Assembly (NCBI GenBank): GCA_024509875.1
Contig: JAMPIV010006376.1
Span: forward strand, 354,001 to 418,000
Length of the DNA: 64,000 nucleotides
Direction of reading: 5' to 3'
Source: Oreohelix idahoensis
Taxonomy: Eukaryota; Mollusca; Gastropoda; Stylommatophora; Oreohelicidae
The notes under the pieces: generated by a model
What the model saw: the letters and a program-made list of their open reading frames with translations, nothing else
What the model was told of the DNA's origin: nothing
Databases searched by the model: none
Made by a program: the position numbers and the translations under genes
Shown here: one piece after another, positions 12,050-21,250 of the stretch
Numbering within the stretch: the first letter of the stretch is position 1
Layout: each line of letters opens with the position of its first letter

Positions 12050-12470
12050 AAGCCATTAGAAGGACTAATAGTATCTATCAGCTAGCATGAAGTACCCCTG
12101 AAAAGGACTGATTGCCTGATCAGCGTTGATAGATACCAAGTCCTAAAAAAGAATAACATTATCCATCTGCTACCATATAGCCCTGAAAAGAACTGTTAGT
12201 CTGATCATCGTTGATAGATACTAAGTTATGAAAAGAACTAACATTATCCATCTGCTAGCATATAGCCCTGAAAAGGACTGTTAGTCCGATCATCGTTGAT
12301 AGATACTAAGTTATGAAAAGAACTAACATTATCCATCTGCTAGCATATAGCCCTGAAAAGGACTGTTAGTCCGATCATCGTTGATAGATACTAAGTTATG
12401 AAAAGAACTAACATTATCCACCTGCTAGCATATAGCCGTGAAAAGGACTCGCCAGCTACGCTAACACTGG
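12050..12470 (+). repeat. 85-bp minisatellite
   Basis: The marker CCCTGAAAAG recurs at 12096, 12181 and 12266 and 12351, with CCGTGAAAAG at 12436, an exact 85-base period. The middle units are nearly identical and the outer ones diverge, as expected from unequal exchange. Part of the unit is present in inverse orientation at 56400-56447 and 56670-56735. Confidence 0.93.
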
Positions 12471-12589
12471 CCGTACTTTCTCAGTTATTCAGCGAACACC
12501 TGGTTACATTTTATATTATCTACACGGACCTCCTAGAGTCTCTTTTTGGACCACAAAAGGGCCTGTGAACCAAGTAAGGAAACCCAGCT

Positions 12590-12964
12590 TTAGGCAAATA
12601 ACTTTTAAAGCACTATTTTATCTCTGAACCTCCACTTATTTCTCGGCCTCTTCCCCATCTCCAAATTTAAAAAAAAATAACTATCTGACTCTAAAATGTA
12701 ACAACAAATTGTTTACTTAATTCTAACCCTCCTAATCCCTGAACTCAACAAACAATTAGTCTGCTGAAGTTTTCGTCTTGCAGGCGGCAGAAATCGATAA
12801 AATATCTAACGGCTAGCCCATGAGAACCGACTTAATAACCATATGTTTATTGATTCCTTTTCTTTTTGGGGCACAGCGAAGTAGAATAAATTAACGAACC
12901 GTAGACAAGACAGAAAATGAAATGAACTTATGAATACAATATAAATTATATAGATGGCACATTC
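12590..12964 (+). repeat. Dispersed repeat R1, copy 1
   Basis: Shared blocks are CAAATAACTTTTAAAGCACT, TTGTTTACTTAATTC, CAATTAGTCTGCTG, AAATCGATAAA and TTAATAACC in that order. The same order is found at 13900-14330 plus 15098-15440, and at 17100-17156 plus 25245-25454. It has no coding capacity. It may be the untranslated part of a larger element, because copies 1 and 2 run directly into LINE C-terminal sequence. Confidence 0.7.
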
Positions 12965-13803
12965 TGCACATTACAAGGTTGGAGTCAACCGGGTCACAGA
13001 GGACGAAGGAGACAGAAGAACACATTCAGAAGAGAACTGGAGAAATATTTGAAAGTGAAGTTTAGCCAGCAGGTGGGCTTGAACATCAATTTAAAGAAGT
13101 CAGTCATGACGCTCAATGTGAGCAACCCTGAGCCCATATCAGTAAGGAATCGGCAACTGGTACAGACAGACACCTACACATACCTAGGATGCATAGTAAC
13201 ACCATACAGGCAAAGACATCATTATCAGAATGAATAAGGCAAGAACAGCCTTTTTTAGTCTAAACAACATCTGGAAGTCCTCTCAATACAGCAGAAGCAC
13301 GAAATTAAGATTATATCAGAGCTGTGTGCTTTCTGTGCTTCTCTATGGTGCGGAATGCTGGAGAGTTACAGAGAAGGAAATGTCAAAATTGTCCTCTTTT
13401 CACACAACATGCCTAAGAAAAATTCACCGAATCTTTTGGCCGAATACCATCACCAACCAAGATCTGCTTACTCGGAGCAAGCAAGAGGACATGCACACCA
13501 TCATAGCTAGCAGACGCTGGAGCTGGGTTGGCCATGTCCTCAGAAGAGACCCCGATGCCATCACAAGAACAGCTATGCTTTGGACCCCTGAAGGAAAACG
13601 AAAGAGAGGCCGACCAAAAACAACCTGGCGGGGGACTGTGGAGGCTGAGATGCAAAGAATGAACCAGAGTTGGGGCACTGTACGAAGGATGGCCGCCGAC
13701 CGAGCAAAGTGGAATCAATTTGTTGTTGCCCTACAAGACGCCCTTAGGCGTGATGGCCACTGACTGCTTTGACTGTCGGCGGCTAAGGATCAAAGAAGAA
13801 GAA
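12965..13803 (+). mobile_element. RTE-like LINE 3' half (family L1c)
   Basis: After a short LINE scrap (ACATTACAAGGTTGG...), frames 13049-13237 and 13230-13763 together give the post-RT region, with one frameshift between them. Motifs are YTYLGCIV, SVLLYGAECW, WSWVGHVLRRDPDAITRTAM, KRKRGRPKTTWRGTVE and a final stop after ALRRDGH. The RT catalytic core is missing (5' truncation). The 3' end is GGCGGCTAAGGATCAAAGAAGAAGAAGA. This last part is shared with the SINEs at 25540, 26190 and 55857, so L1c is the likely LINE partner of that SINE family. Another L1c 3' end is at 56447-56665. Confidence 0.85.
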
Positions 13804-14330
13804 GATATGAAAGTGAGAAAGAAGGCAAGAAAAGACATTGAACGGATGGCACAGGACAGGAAGTCTTAGCGTGAATTTGTTGAAGACTTCCCGCTTCTTG
13901 AAGAGCTGGAACGTAATAAATGAAAGAGGAAGAAATGTAATGAATGAAAGAGGAAGAAACATAAAGTAAAGGTAGAAATGGGAAAGAAAAAGGAAGAACA
14001 TTTTTAAAAGGAAAAAAAAAAAAAGGAAGGACAACAGACAGAAAAAAGAAAGAAAGACAAAAATCAAACCGAGTAAAATTAACTGCACGATAACAATATA
14101 TAAGAGGAAAAAAATAAAAGATAAAAAGACAAATTAGATGAGAATGATAACAAGATGTAGGTAAAAAAAAAAAAAAACCAAACTTTCTTGAGAGCGTGGG
14201 GCAGATTATTTTTAAAAGAAGTAACTCCCGCATTTCATAATTAACAAGTACTTTCCTCAGACAAATAACTTTTATAACACTATCTCATAGCTGAGCCTCT
14301 ACACTCCCCACATCTACATCCCCAATTAAA
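13804..14330 (+). repeat. LINE tail scrap plus R1 copy 2, left part
   Basis: Bases 13806-13930 resemble the LINE 3' end at 11470-11630 (GATGGCACAGGACAGG, TTTGTTGAAG, TTCTTGAAGAG). The following purine-rich stretch and the block ending CAAATAACTTTTATAACAC belong to R1. They also match 56990-57345. R1 is interrupted at about 14331 by a LINE and resumes at 15098. Confidence 0.6.
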
Positions 14331-15097
14331 GTTCTTCTTCAATTACTATGCCTTGTGGCGTAGGAGATCGTGCTTCTCCACAACTTCCTGTCCCTAGTAT
14401 AATTTATCAATTCTGATGTTGACTTCTTTCCATGCCACGATGTCAAACAGTCCAGTATTTGCTCTCTTTGTCTTCTCCCCATCTCTTTTTCCTTCAACCT
14501 TACCTGTTGTTGCGATATATTCCAACTTTCCTCTTCTCATAACATGCCCAAAAAACGTGGATTGCTTCTTTATAACTTGTGAAATAAGTTTCCTTTGCGC
14601 ATTGGCCTCTTTCAGGACATCCTCATTACTCTTTTTGGCTGTCCATGGTATTTTTAACATTCTTCTGTAAAACCACATCTCTGTGGCCTCTAGTGCCTTC
14701 CCTACTTGTTTACTAATTGTCCTTGACACACTCCCATATGTCAGAACATTTAAATAAATAAATACAGAGGGGAAACTCCAGGTCTATGAACAGTAAATAA
14801 TTAAATATTAGACAAACATAAAGGTCACGTGTTTCAGGCACTGGTCAGAAATAAAGATGCAGAAAACTAGACAACAGAAGTGAGTGGCTTACCGGAGAAT
14901 CAAACCCTGGACCTTCCGAACTTCACCACCGCCTTCGTGATGCCTAGGTGGCAGGGAGGATAGTGTGATTCGCTTCCATAGCTAGGCAGTGGTTCTGTTC
15001 GGAAGGTCCAGGGTTCTATTCTCCGGTAAGCCACTCACTTCTGTTGTTTTTCTGTTGTCTAGTTTTCTACTACCATATGTCAGGATTGGTTCTATAC
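14331..15097 (-). mobile_element. RTE-like LINE fragment (family L1d) interrupted by SINEs
   Basis: On the minus strand the frame at 14729-14394 reads SKQVGKALEATEMWFYRRML then IPWTAKKSNEDVL and FFGHVMRRGKLE, the C-terminal region of an RTE-type RT protein. The part immediately upstream (PILTYG) lies at 15065-15097, beyond a SINE insertion. The 3' tail near 14331 is GAAGAAGAAC on minus. It sits inside R1 copy 2. The frame is largely open but 5'-truncated. Confidence 0.75.
14745..15070. mobile_element. Head-to-head (fold-back) tRNA-like SINE pair
   Basis: Two arms of about 60 bases are inverted copies: 14861-14923 and 15000-15066. They share GTGAGTGGCTTACCGGAGAA and CCTGGACCTTCCGAAC. Each arm, read outward, has a B-box-like GGTTCTATTC or GGTTTGATTC element after an A-box-like stretch (TAGCTAGGCAGTGG in the right one). 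The left copy continues into an AT-rich tail (TATTTATTTATTTAAATG on minus). CCATATGTCAG occurs at both outer borders, a target duplication of about 11 bases inside the L1d reading frame. Confidence 0.7.
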
Positions 15098-15511
15098 AAC
15101 ATCGAAGAACTGTCTTTAAAAAACAAATTGTTTACTTAGTTTTAACCCGCCTAAGCCCAGAACTAAACACACAATTAGTCTGCTGGCGTTTGTCTGCTAC
15201 AGGCGAGATAAATCGATAAATCCTTCAAGGCTAACGCGTCTGACAACCGATTTAATAACCACATTTTTTATTGGTTCCTTATAGAGCAAAGGGAAGTAAA
15301 TAAATACAGAACTCCTAGACAAGATAGACAAGGGAAAAAGAAATTAATGAATGCGAAAAAAAAGTATATAGATAAAACATGTTGGATGTGTAGAGACATT
15401 ACAAGGCAGTTCTTGTTCTGGTGTAACCACGGTAAGCGAGTTAGAGGAAGACATAACAAGGCATGGAGAAAGGAACTGGAGATAAACACGAAAGGGAGAT
15501 AGAAGGCATAA
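15098..15511 (+). repeat. R1 copy 2, right part
   Basis: R1 resumes with TTGTTTACTTAGTTTTAACC, ACAATTAGTCTGCTG, AAATCGATAAAT and TTTAATAACCACA. From about 15385 it runs into LINE C-terminal sequence (ATTACAAGGCAGTTCTTGTT), as copy 1 does. The copy of the 11-base duplication at 15501-15511 marks the next insertion. Confidence 0.65.
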
Positions 15512-16221
15512 CTTACTTACTTAGTCGTTCCCCTTCTATCGTGTGGTGTAGAGGTTTGGAAAAGAGAGCGCCAGACTATCCTATCGGCTGTCTTCCTCCT
15601 GGCCTGGTTCCATTCTAGTCCTCGGTCCTTCAAAGATTGTCTAATGTTATCCTCCCAGCGGACTCTGGGTCGTCCGGGGGGTCTGGATCCCTGGCTCTTT
15701 GTTTCCCATGCTTGTCGCCGTAGCCGATCTTCTCCCATTCTGCAGACATGGTCAAACCATCGTAGTTGGGACTGTTTTACTTTGGTCTGCAGGGGGTGGG
15801 ATTTTAGGCCTTGGCGTATCTTCTGGTTGCGGACCATGTCTCTTCTTGTTACTTCAACCACCTTCCTCAGATTTCTGAGGTTTGGATCTGGCTTTTATGG
15901 GTTATAGTCATTGCCCATGACTCGCATCCATATGTCAAGACTGGGACATAGGTGGAGCGGTATACAGCCATCTTCGTTTTCTTACCAACCTCTCTCTTGC
16001 TGAGGAATCCTCGATTTATGGCCTGAAAAAGTCTCCCAGCTGCTGCTTTACGAGTGGCCAACTCTTCTTTGATGCCTCCCTTTCGGTCTATAATAGCTCC
16101 GAGATATTTAAAGTGATCGACCTGCTCCAGGACCTGTTCTCCCAAATTAATCTGATGTTTTCTTTCTTCTCGTGATATCACCATGGATTTTGTTTTAGAG
16201 CTGCTTATGACCATCCCTCTT
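15512..16221 (-). mobile_element. RTE-like LINE, 5'-truncated, 11-bp TSD (family L1a)
   Basis: AGAAGGCATAA flanks both ends (15501-15511 and 16222-16232), a clear 11-base target duplication, so both borders are exact. On the minus strand two overlapping frames cover the L1a C-terminal half: NRGFLSKREVGKKTKMAVYR then STYVPVLTYGCESWAMT, followed after a frameshift by RWFDHVCRMGEDRLRRQAWE and RPRVRWEDNIRQSLKDRG. It matches the copy at 29625-31229 closely. The RT core is absent because of 5' truncation. It is non-functional but recent. Confidence 0.9.
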
Positions 16222-16232
16222 AGAAGGCATAA

Positions 16233-17090
16233 GCGCTTATCATATATTTTTTTCCATAATTGTTTAATGAAGTATAAAGCATAAATTAATTTCATGCAGA
16301 ATCAGCGCCCCAAGCTTTTTGTCAATTTGATGCTACATTTTTTGACTGCAAGCTATAAACTCCTTGAAAAATTATTTTTGGGTTTTTAGTGCATTAAAAG
16401 CGTGTGTTTAAAATATATTTTTTTTCCTTCTTTTTAGTGTTAGAAAAATTATGACATACTAAAACATAAATAATATTTTTACTTATTGTAAATCTGGTCT
16501 AAAATTTCTTAAGCGATCCATTTCTTTTAGAGCGTCAATATTACATGGCTTTTTTTGTGCCTGTTAATTTGGTGCAATCAATTTCTTCAATTTGAAGGCC
16601 ATCTAGCGATTGAACTCGACTTTCCCTTGATTCATAATTTTATAATTTGGATTGTTTCCCTTTATTTAGCTAGATACTTGTTTGAGTACTGCCCTGTTTT
16701 ACGCATAGAAAAAAAATAAAGCACACCACGTACTCTTGAATTTTTAATTAACCTGATTATGGCCCCTGATTTGTTTACATTTCTTTACGAAAAACTTTAA
16801 TTACTCATAATGTCATACTTATAATATTAAATTATTAAATAATTGACTAATTATTATATTGTCATCGGGAATACACAACTATGCCAATTGGAAGAGCTAT
16901 TGCTCACCTGGAAGTGATTGAAAAATCGATTGCAAGATTTGAAAGTGACATGAAAGTGACATACAAATGAAGTTAAATAAAAGCGTGTAAAAAAAAAAAA
17001 GAAAATAGACTTGGAAGCAATAATAGCAAAACGAAAGACAACTGACTATAGGAATGCGCCCCTGAGGAGACAGGTCTCAGCTGATTATTT
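16233..17090. other. No gene or recognised repeat
   Basis: AT-rich sequence with homopolymer runs. No frame of interest and no similarity noticed to other parts of the window. It ends at R1-like sequence just before element B. Confidence 0.55.
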
Positions 17091-17156
17091 TCCTGATGTT
17101 CCTTTTGACGTTTTCTCCTCAAAAGACTGTTAAAACAATATCTTAACTTTAATCCT
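17091..17156 (+). repeat. R1 copy 3, left part
   Basis: The segment ending AATATCTTAACTTTAATCCT continues after element B at 25245 (ATCCTCCGCTCC...) to rebuild the R1 order. Bases 17152-17156 are the left target duplication (ATCCT) of element B. Confidence 0.6.
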
Positions 17157-18950
17157 TGTCGTGGAATATTCTAATCCACATATATAAATTATCAAGTAAA
17201 TATAAAGCCTAATAAATACATATAAATAATAAAGGAAGAAGAATGGTAAAGAACAGTGCTGTCACAATGACTGTACTCGAAATCCCCCTTGTTTTCTGCT
17301 TCGTCTGCAAATTGTAACGCTTTCACGTTGATAGTAAAAGCTTACTGTATTATACCCGCTTTCTTCAATGAAACGTGTGCTGTATTTCTTGGAAAAACAT
17401 TGAGAGGCAGACTGCGTAATGACCTAAATTAATCCTAACATTAATTATACTGCGTTACCAAAACGAACGAACAGATGGACTAATGGATAAAGAGAGAGGG
17501 AGGGCTGAAAATCAGGAACGCATGCAACACGCGTCGCGCGATACACAAATGCTGCCATCACGCGTGTAAGACTACATGCACTAACTTTTTTTCAGACGGA
17601 CAGTGATAAAATACATTACCCTTCCCAGAGTTAGGTTTTAAAATCACAAAAAACGCTTATTAGGAATCATTTCTGCTCATAAAATTTTTTTATAACGTGT
17701 TTGAAAAAAATCTTACGTTACAGAATTAGCCTACCATGTAAACTCCAAATTGATTGGAGCGCAACAAATGAAAGACTAACCACTATTGGTCGGGCTATAA
17801 ATACTATCTTTCGTTGTTAGGGGAGACGTGAAAAGGTAACATTTTTTCAAACACTTGTCGAAACGTGGCCTCATTGGCTAGACTCGCTGATATACTCACT
17901 TAGGAGCGTTAGTTCGAGACCACTAGTGCAAATGATCTTGATAAAGCAACAGTGCGTTGAAGCCAGCTCATATTTGTGTTAAATAAAAGCCTGGAACATA
18001 AGCAGATGGGAATTTGTGCCAGTAATTGTGCCAGAATTCATTGCTAATCAACGTATCTGTGTTTATTTCCATGAAATTGTGGGACCGTGGTCTTGATGGT
18101 ACTGAGCAGCACCTGGTCAGAGCTTTGCTGAATCCAGAGTCGGACAGCATACTCCTTGGTCTTTTTAGCTATCAGTGAGGTGTCTCCAGAGCCCAGGGGA
18201 GAATTCGAGCAGAGGAGTCCTTTCCTGCCGCCATTACGCAAGATAAGCTGATTTGGCCAGCTGAGCTCAACATTATGTCCCCTCATCTTGAAATGACTTT
18301 ATAAAAATAACATTCAGAGGGGAATTTAATTGTCTTAATATCAGGAACTGAGAACATCTCCAATACTAGTCCCAAAAGACAAACTATTGAAGTCATGATG
18401 ACAAATACCAACAGAGCTTGAACAAAACAAAACCAGTATTACCTCATATTACCACTACACAACTGACACACATAGGATATTTTAATAATATATGTCACTA
18501 CAATATTCATATTGATAAAGTCTGTACATATACTTGTAATTAAAATTGATTGTGATTCCTGGTTCCTTTGTATTTGAATCAGGACACATATACCTTTATG
18601 ATAACCATGAATACATATTGTTATTTGAAAAGTTATCAGTGACTCCTTAAGATATTCTCATAGAGTGTTATATGTATGTGAGTGTCACAGTGTTGTCAAG
18701 AGTAGTGGATTAAATTAAATTGTTTATCTGTCTGTTGTTGTGACTTACACTTCATCATACACATACCCTAGACACATAACGTAGTCATCACACTATTCCA
18801 GAATAATTCTGACTGAGATATATATATATGTGGTAGCAAGTAAGGTTATCTATAATACACTACTCTTAATAGATATAGATACCTTCACAGCTGATCTCAG
18901 TCAGTACACTAAGTCCCCTATAAATATTTATAACATCCCACTTCACCACA
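17157..18950 (+). repeat. 5' LTR of element B (1794 bp)
   Basis: Starts TGTCGTGG and ends CACCACA. Compared with the 3' LTR it lacks about 234 bases, equivalent to roughly 23726-23959. The missing piece is flanked by GGAA in the full copy (TAGGAA...ATGGAA), so it was probably lost by a short-repeat deletion. Transcription should start in this LTR. AATAAAAGCCTGG near 17980 is a candidate polyadenylation signal when the same block is read in the 3' LTR. Confidence 0.93.
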
Positions 18951-18980
18951 TATATTGGGGTCTCGCTCTTGGGATTTTGA
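18951..18980 (+). other. Primer-binding site region of element B
   Basis: After the LTR comes a 5-base spacer TATAT and then TGGGGTCTCGCTCTTGGG, which begins with the TGG expected opposite a tRNA CCA end. D has the same spacer and a near-identical site on minus. E has the spacer but a different site. I could not assign the primer tRNA. Confidence 0.55.
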
Positions 18981-19152
18981 ATCTTTCCTTATTAAAAATA
19001 TTGGGGGTAATTCACTTCAGGGAATATAAGAATTAAAAGGTATCCTTGGGTGGAATTAAATAAGGTTGAGCTCACGGTTCCTGTGTTGTCCATTAGATAT
19101 ATTTAGAGATTAAATTGTTGGTTAGACATTGTAGAAATTTACCTGATAGACA

Positions 19153-21144
19153 ATGGCGGACCTGGCTAAGTTTCGATCTGCAGCTGTTCAGACTGCAAAA
19201 GAGTTAGGATTAGATGGGCAAGTTATGGTTGCCTATGTCACGACGGAATGTGACAAATTTATTGAACGCGAAGAAAGAAGATTAGAAAAAGAAGCCGAAA
19301 GAAGGTTAGAGGCTGAAAGGGAAATTAAGAAGTTACAGTTTGAAGCTGAGGCTGAGACTAAGAGGTTGCAAGCTGAGGCTGAGACTAAGAGGTTGCAGAT
19401 TGAGGCTGACAAAGAGGCTAAAGCATTGGAAGCCGAGGAAAGAAGACAGGCTGCAGAAAGGGAAGAGAAGAAATTAGCTGCAGAAAGGGAAGAGAAGAAA
19501 TTAGCTGCAGAAAGGGAAGAGAGGAAATTAGCTGCAGAAAGGGAAGCAGAAGATAAAAGATTACAAAGGGAACATGAGTTACGACTAAGGGAGTTTGAGT
19601 TTCAAGGCCATGCTCCTGAAAATGGTGCCAGTCCCTTTGCCTCTGATGCTACGGTTACTCAAGGAGCCTCACCCTCAGCTATGAATTTTCATTTAGATCA
19701 TTTTGTTGAGAAAGACGATGATATAGAGAGCTACCTAAATAGGTATGAGCTATTAGCTACCACGTATGGGTTAGAGAGAGAAAGGTGGAGCTTAAAGTTA
19801 TCTCAGGGACTTCGTGGGGCAGCTTATGAAGTTTTTGCAAAAATGAGCAGAGGTGATCAGGAAAATTATGACATGCTAAAGCAGGCTCTTTTGTTAAGGT
19901 ATGAAAAGAATGCAGAATTCTATAGGAAAAAATTTAGGAATGCTAAACTACTGTCAGGTGAAACCTATCACCAGTTCTCTGCACGAATAGAGACATACTT
20001 GGAGAAATGGACTTCTCTGGGGAAAACCCAAGATCTTAAGGAAATGGTCCTTATAGAGCAATTAAGAGAGTCCATGGCTCCAGACCTGAGAAAGTTTCTC
20101 ATGGAACAAGGTGCAGAGAGGCTGGATGAGTTGCTAAATGTTGCTGAAAGGTATCAAGCAGCTCAAGCAGAGGTAACAGGTAATAAAAAGAAACAAGTGG
20201 ATAACTTTAGGGCACCACAGAACTTTAATAAATTTGATCCTAGGGATCAACACAAAGGTAAGCACCAATCTGATAGGCCACGGTATGAAAATAAAAATAA
20301 ATTCCCACAATTCGATGAAAGGAAATATGATGAAAGAAAATCTTTCAACCAAGGAAAAAGGTGGTGTAAGAATTGTCAGATGGACAATCATGACACTGAC
20401 CGTTGCAGAAGGAAACCTGTGTATATGGCAACCCTTCAGGTCAGGTCGACCTCAAGACAGGAGGAGGATATTATGTTAGATACCACTCCAGAAGAGATGA
20501 GGAAGGCACAGGCTGGGGATAAAACACTCAAGCCTTGTTTCAGAAAATTGTCAACTTGTCATACAACTCCAGGCAAGGGAGATTTTTACATGAAAAACAA
20601 GTTGATGTATAGGAAGACTGGAGCTAGATCCAATGGTCACGGACAGCTGGTTCTTCCAAAAAGATATAGGGCAGACTTAATAAGGAGCCTACATGTGAAA
20701 CCAGATGGGGACCATGAGAAAATAGGTACCATCATTCAAAAGGTGGCTCACAATTATTATTGGCCCAAAGCAAGATGGGACATTGAGAATTTTGTAGAAA
20801 GATGTAGCATAGCACATGAGGGAACACCCACAAGTGGGAACATGGATCAGGACCTGGACACGCCACGGGGCAAAATTAGGCCTGATAATAAAAAGAGATA
20901 TAAATTTGATAAAGTGGACCAAATGGAATGGGAAGCCCCTTTTCACGGACAAGCTTCACTTAACTGTTTTACAATGGCCACTATGCGGAGAGTGCAAAAA
21001 GATGTCTTACCCCAGGATAAGCCGAAAATCCCTCAATCGGACTTAAACAAACTGGAGGAAGAGGATGTAGAGAGGAAATCTCTCATCAAGAATTTTAAGT
21101 GGGGAGACAGCCCCAAAGAAAAATTGGTAGCGGTCGTTTTGTGA
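19153..21144 (+). CDS. gag: Gag with SCAN-like capsid, fused to a protease-less integrase stub (element B)
   Basis: Open frame of 663 codons starting MADLAKFRSAAVQTAKELG; D and E start the same way. Residues 33-150 are a charged coiled coil with a repeated module (AAEREEKKL). Residues 185-255 are capsid-like. Residues 261-340 (FRNAKLLSGETYHQFSARIE onward to LLNVAERYQAAQ) resemble the SCAN domain, whose origin is the capsid of Gmr1-like elements. The zinc knuckle CX2CX4HX4C is at residues 405-418. Right after it the frame jumps to the linker YMATLQVRS, so about 123 codons of protease are lost in frame. The integrase H2C2 finger keeps H, H and the first C, then enters the foreign insert and stops. 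Gag should form the particle; the tail is unlikely to act as integrase. Confidence 0.9.
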   Translation: MADLAKFRSAAVQTAKELGLDGQVMVAYVTTECDKFIEREERRLEKEAERRLEAEREIKKLQFEAEAETKRLQAEAETKRLQIEADKEAKALEAEERRQAAEREEKKLAAEREEKKLAAEREERKLAAEREAEDKRLQREHELRLREFEFQGHAPENGASPFASDATVTQGASPSAMNFHLDHFVEKDDDIESYLNRYELLATTYGLERERWSLKLSQGLRGAAYEVFAKMSRGDQENYDMLKQALLLRYEKNAEFYRKKFRNAKLLSGETYHQFSARIETYLEKWTSLGKTQDLKEMVLIEQLRESMAPDLRKFLMEQGAERLDELLNVAERYQAAQAEVTGNKKKQVDNFRAPQNFNKFDPRDQHKGKHQSDRPRYENKNKFPQFDERKYDERKSFNQGKRWCKNCQMDNHDTDRCRRKPVYMATLQVRSTSRQEEDIMLDTTPEEMRKAQAGDKTLKPCFRKLSTCHTTPGKGDFYMKNKLMYRKTGARSNGHGQLVLPKRYRADLIRSLHVKPDGDHEKIGTIIQKVAHNYYWPKARWDIENFVERCSIAHEGTPTSGNMDQDLDTPRGKIRPDNKKRYKFDKVDQMEWEAPFHGQASLNCFTMATMRRVQKDVLPQDKPKIPQSDLNKLEEEDVERKSLIKNFKWGDSPKEKLVAVVL

Positions 21145-21245
21145 ATGATAATTCTGGGAGGAAAAATCATCACTATAAAGCTTCGAGTGGAAGAGACCAT
21201 ACCGGTGCATGGACAAATAGGTCCACACAATTAAAGGTCCATATG
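20806..21245 (+). other. Foreign segment replacing the integrase core (element B)
   Basis: Integrase similarity to E stops just after the first Cys of the CX2C pair (20803-20805) and resumes at LRTWTDEKAEE (21252). The 440 bases between replace about 600 bases of integrase. The encoded sequence includes KVDQMEWEAPFHGQASLNCF and KIPQSDLNKLEEEDVERKSL. After a frame change it continues with a Gly/Asn/His-rich tail. No DDE residues are present and I do not recognise it. Element A has the same insert, so it was acquired once. It may be a captured cellular transcript. Confidence 0.7.
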
Positions 21246-21250
21246 TAGCT

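Noticed and set aside
13783..14233. Phe/Leu/Ser-rich minus-strand frames resembling membrane proteins
   Set aside because: Reverse reading of a purine-rich repeat.
14980..15035. tRNA gene
   Set aside because: A- and B-box-like elements are present but no cloverleaf can be drawn; it is a SINE head.
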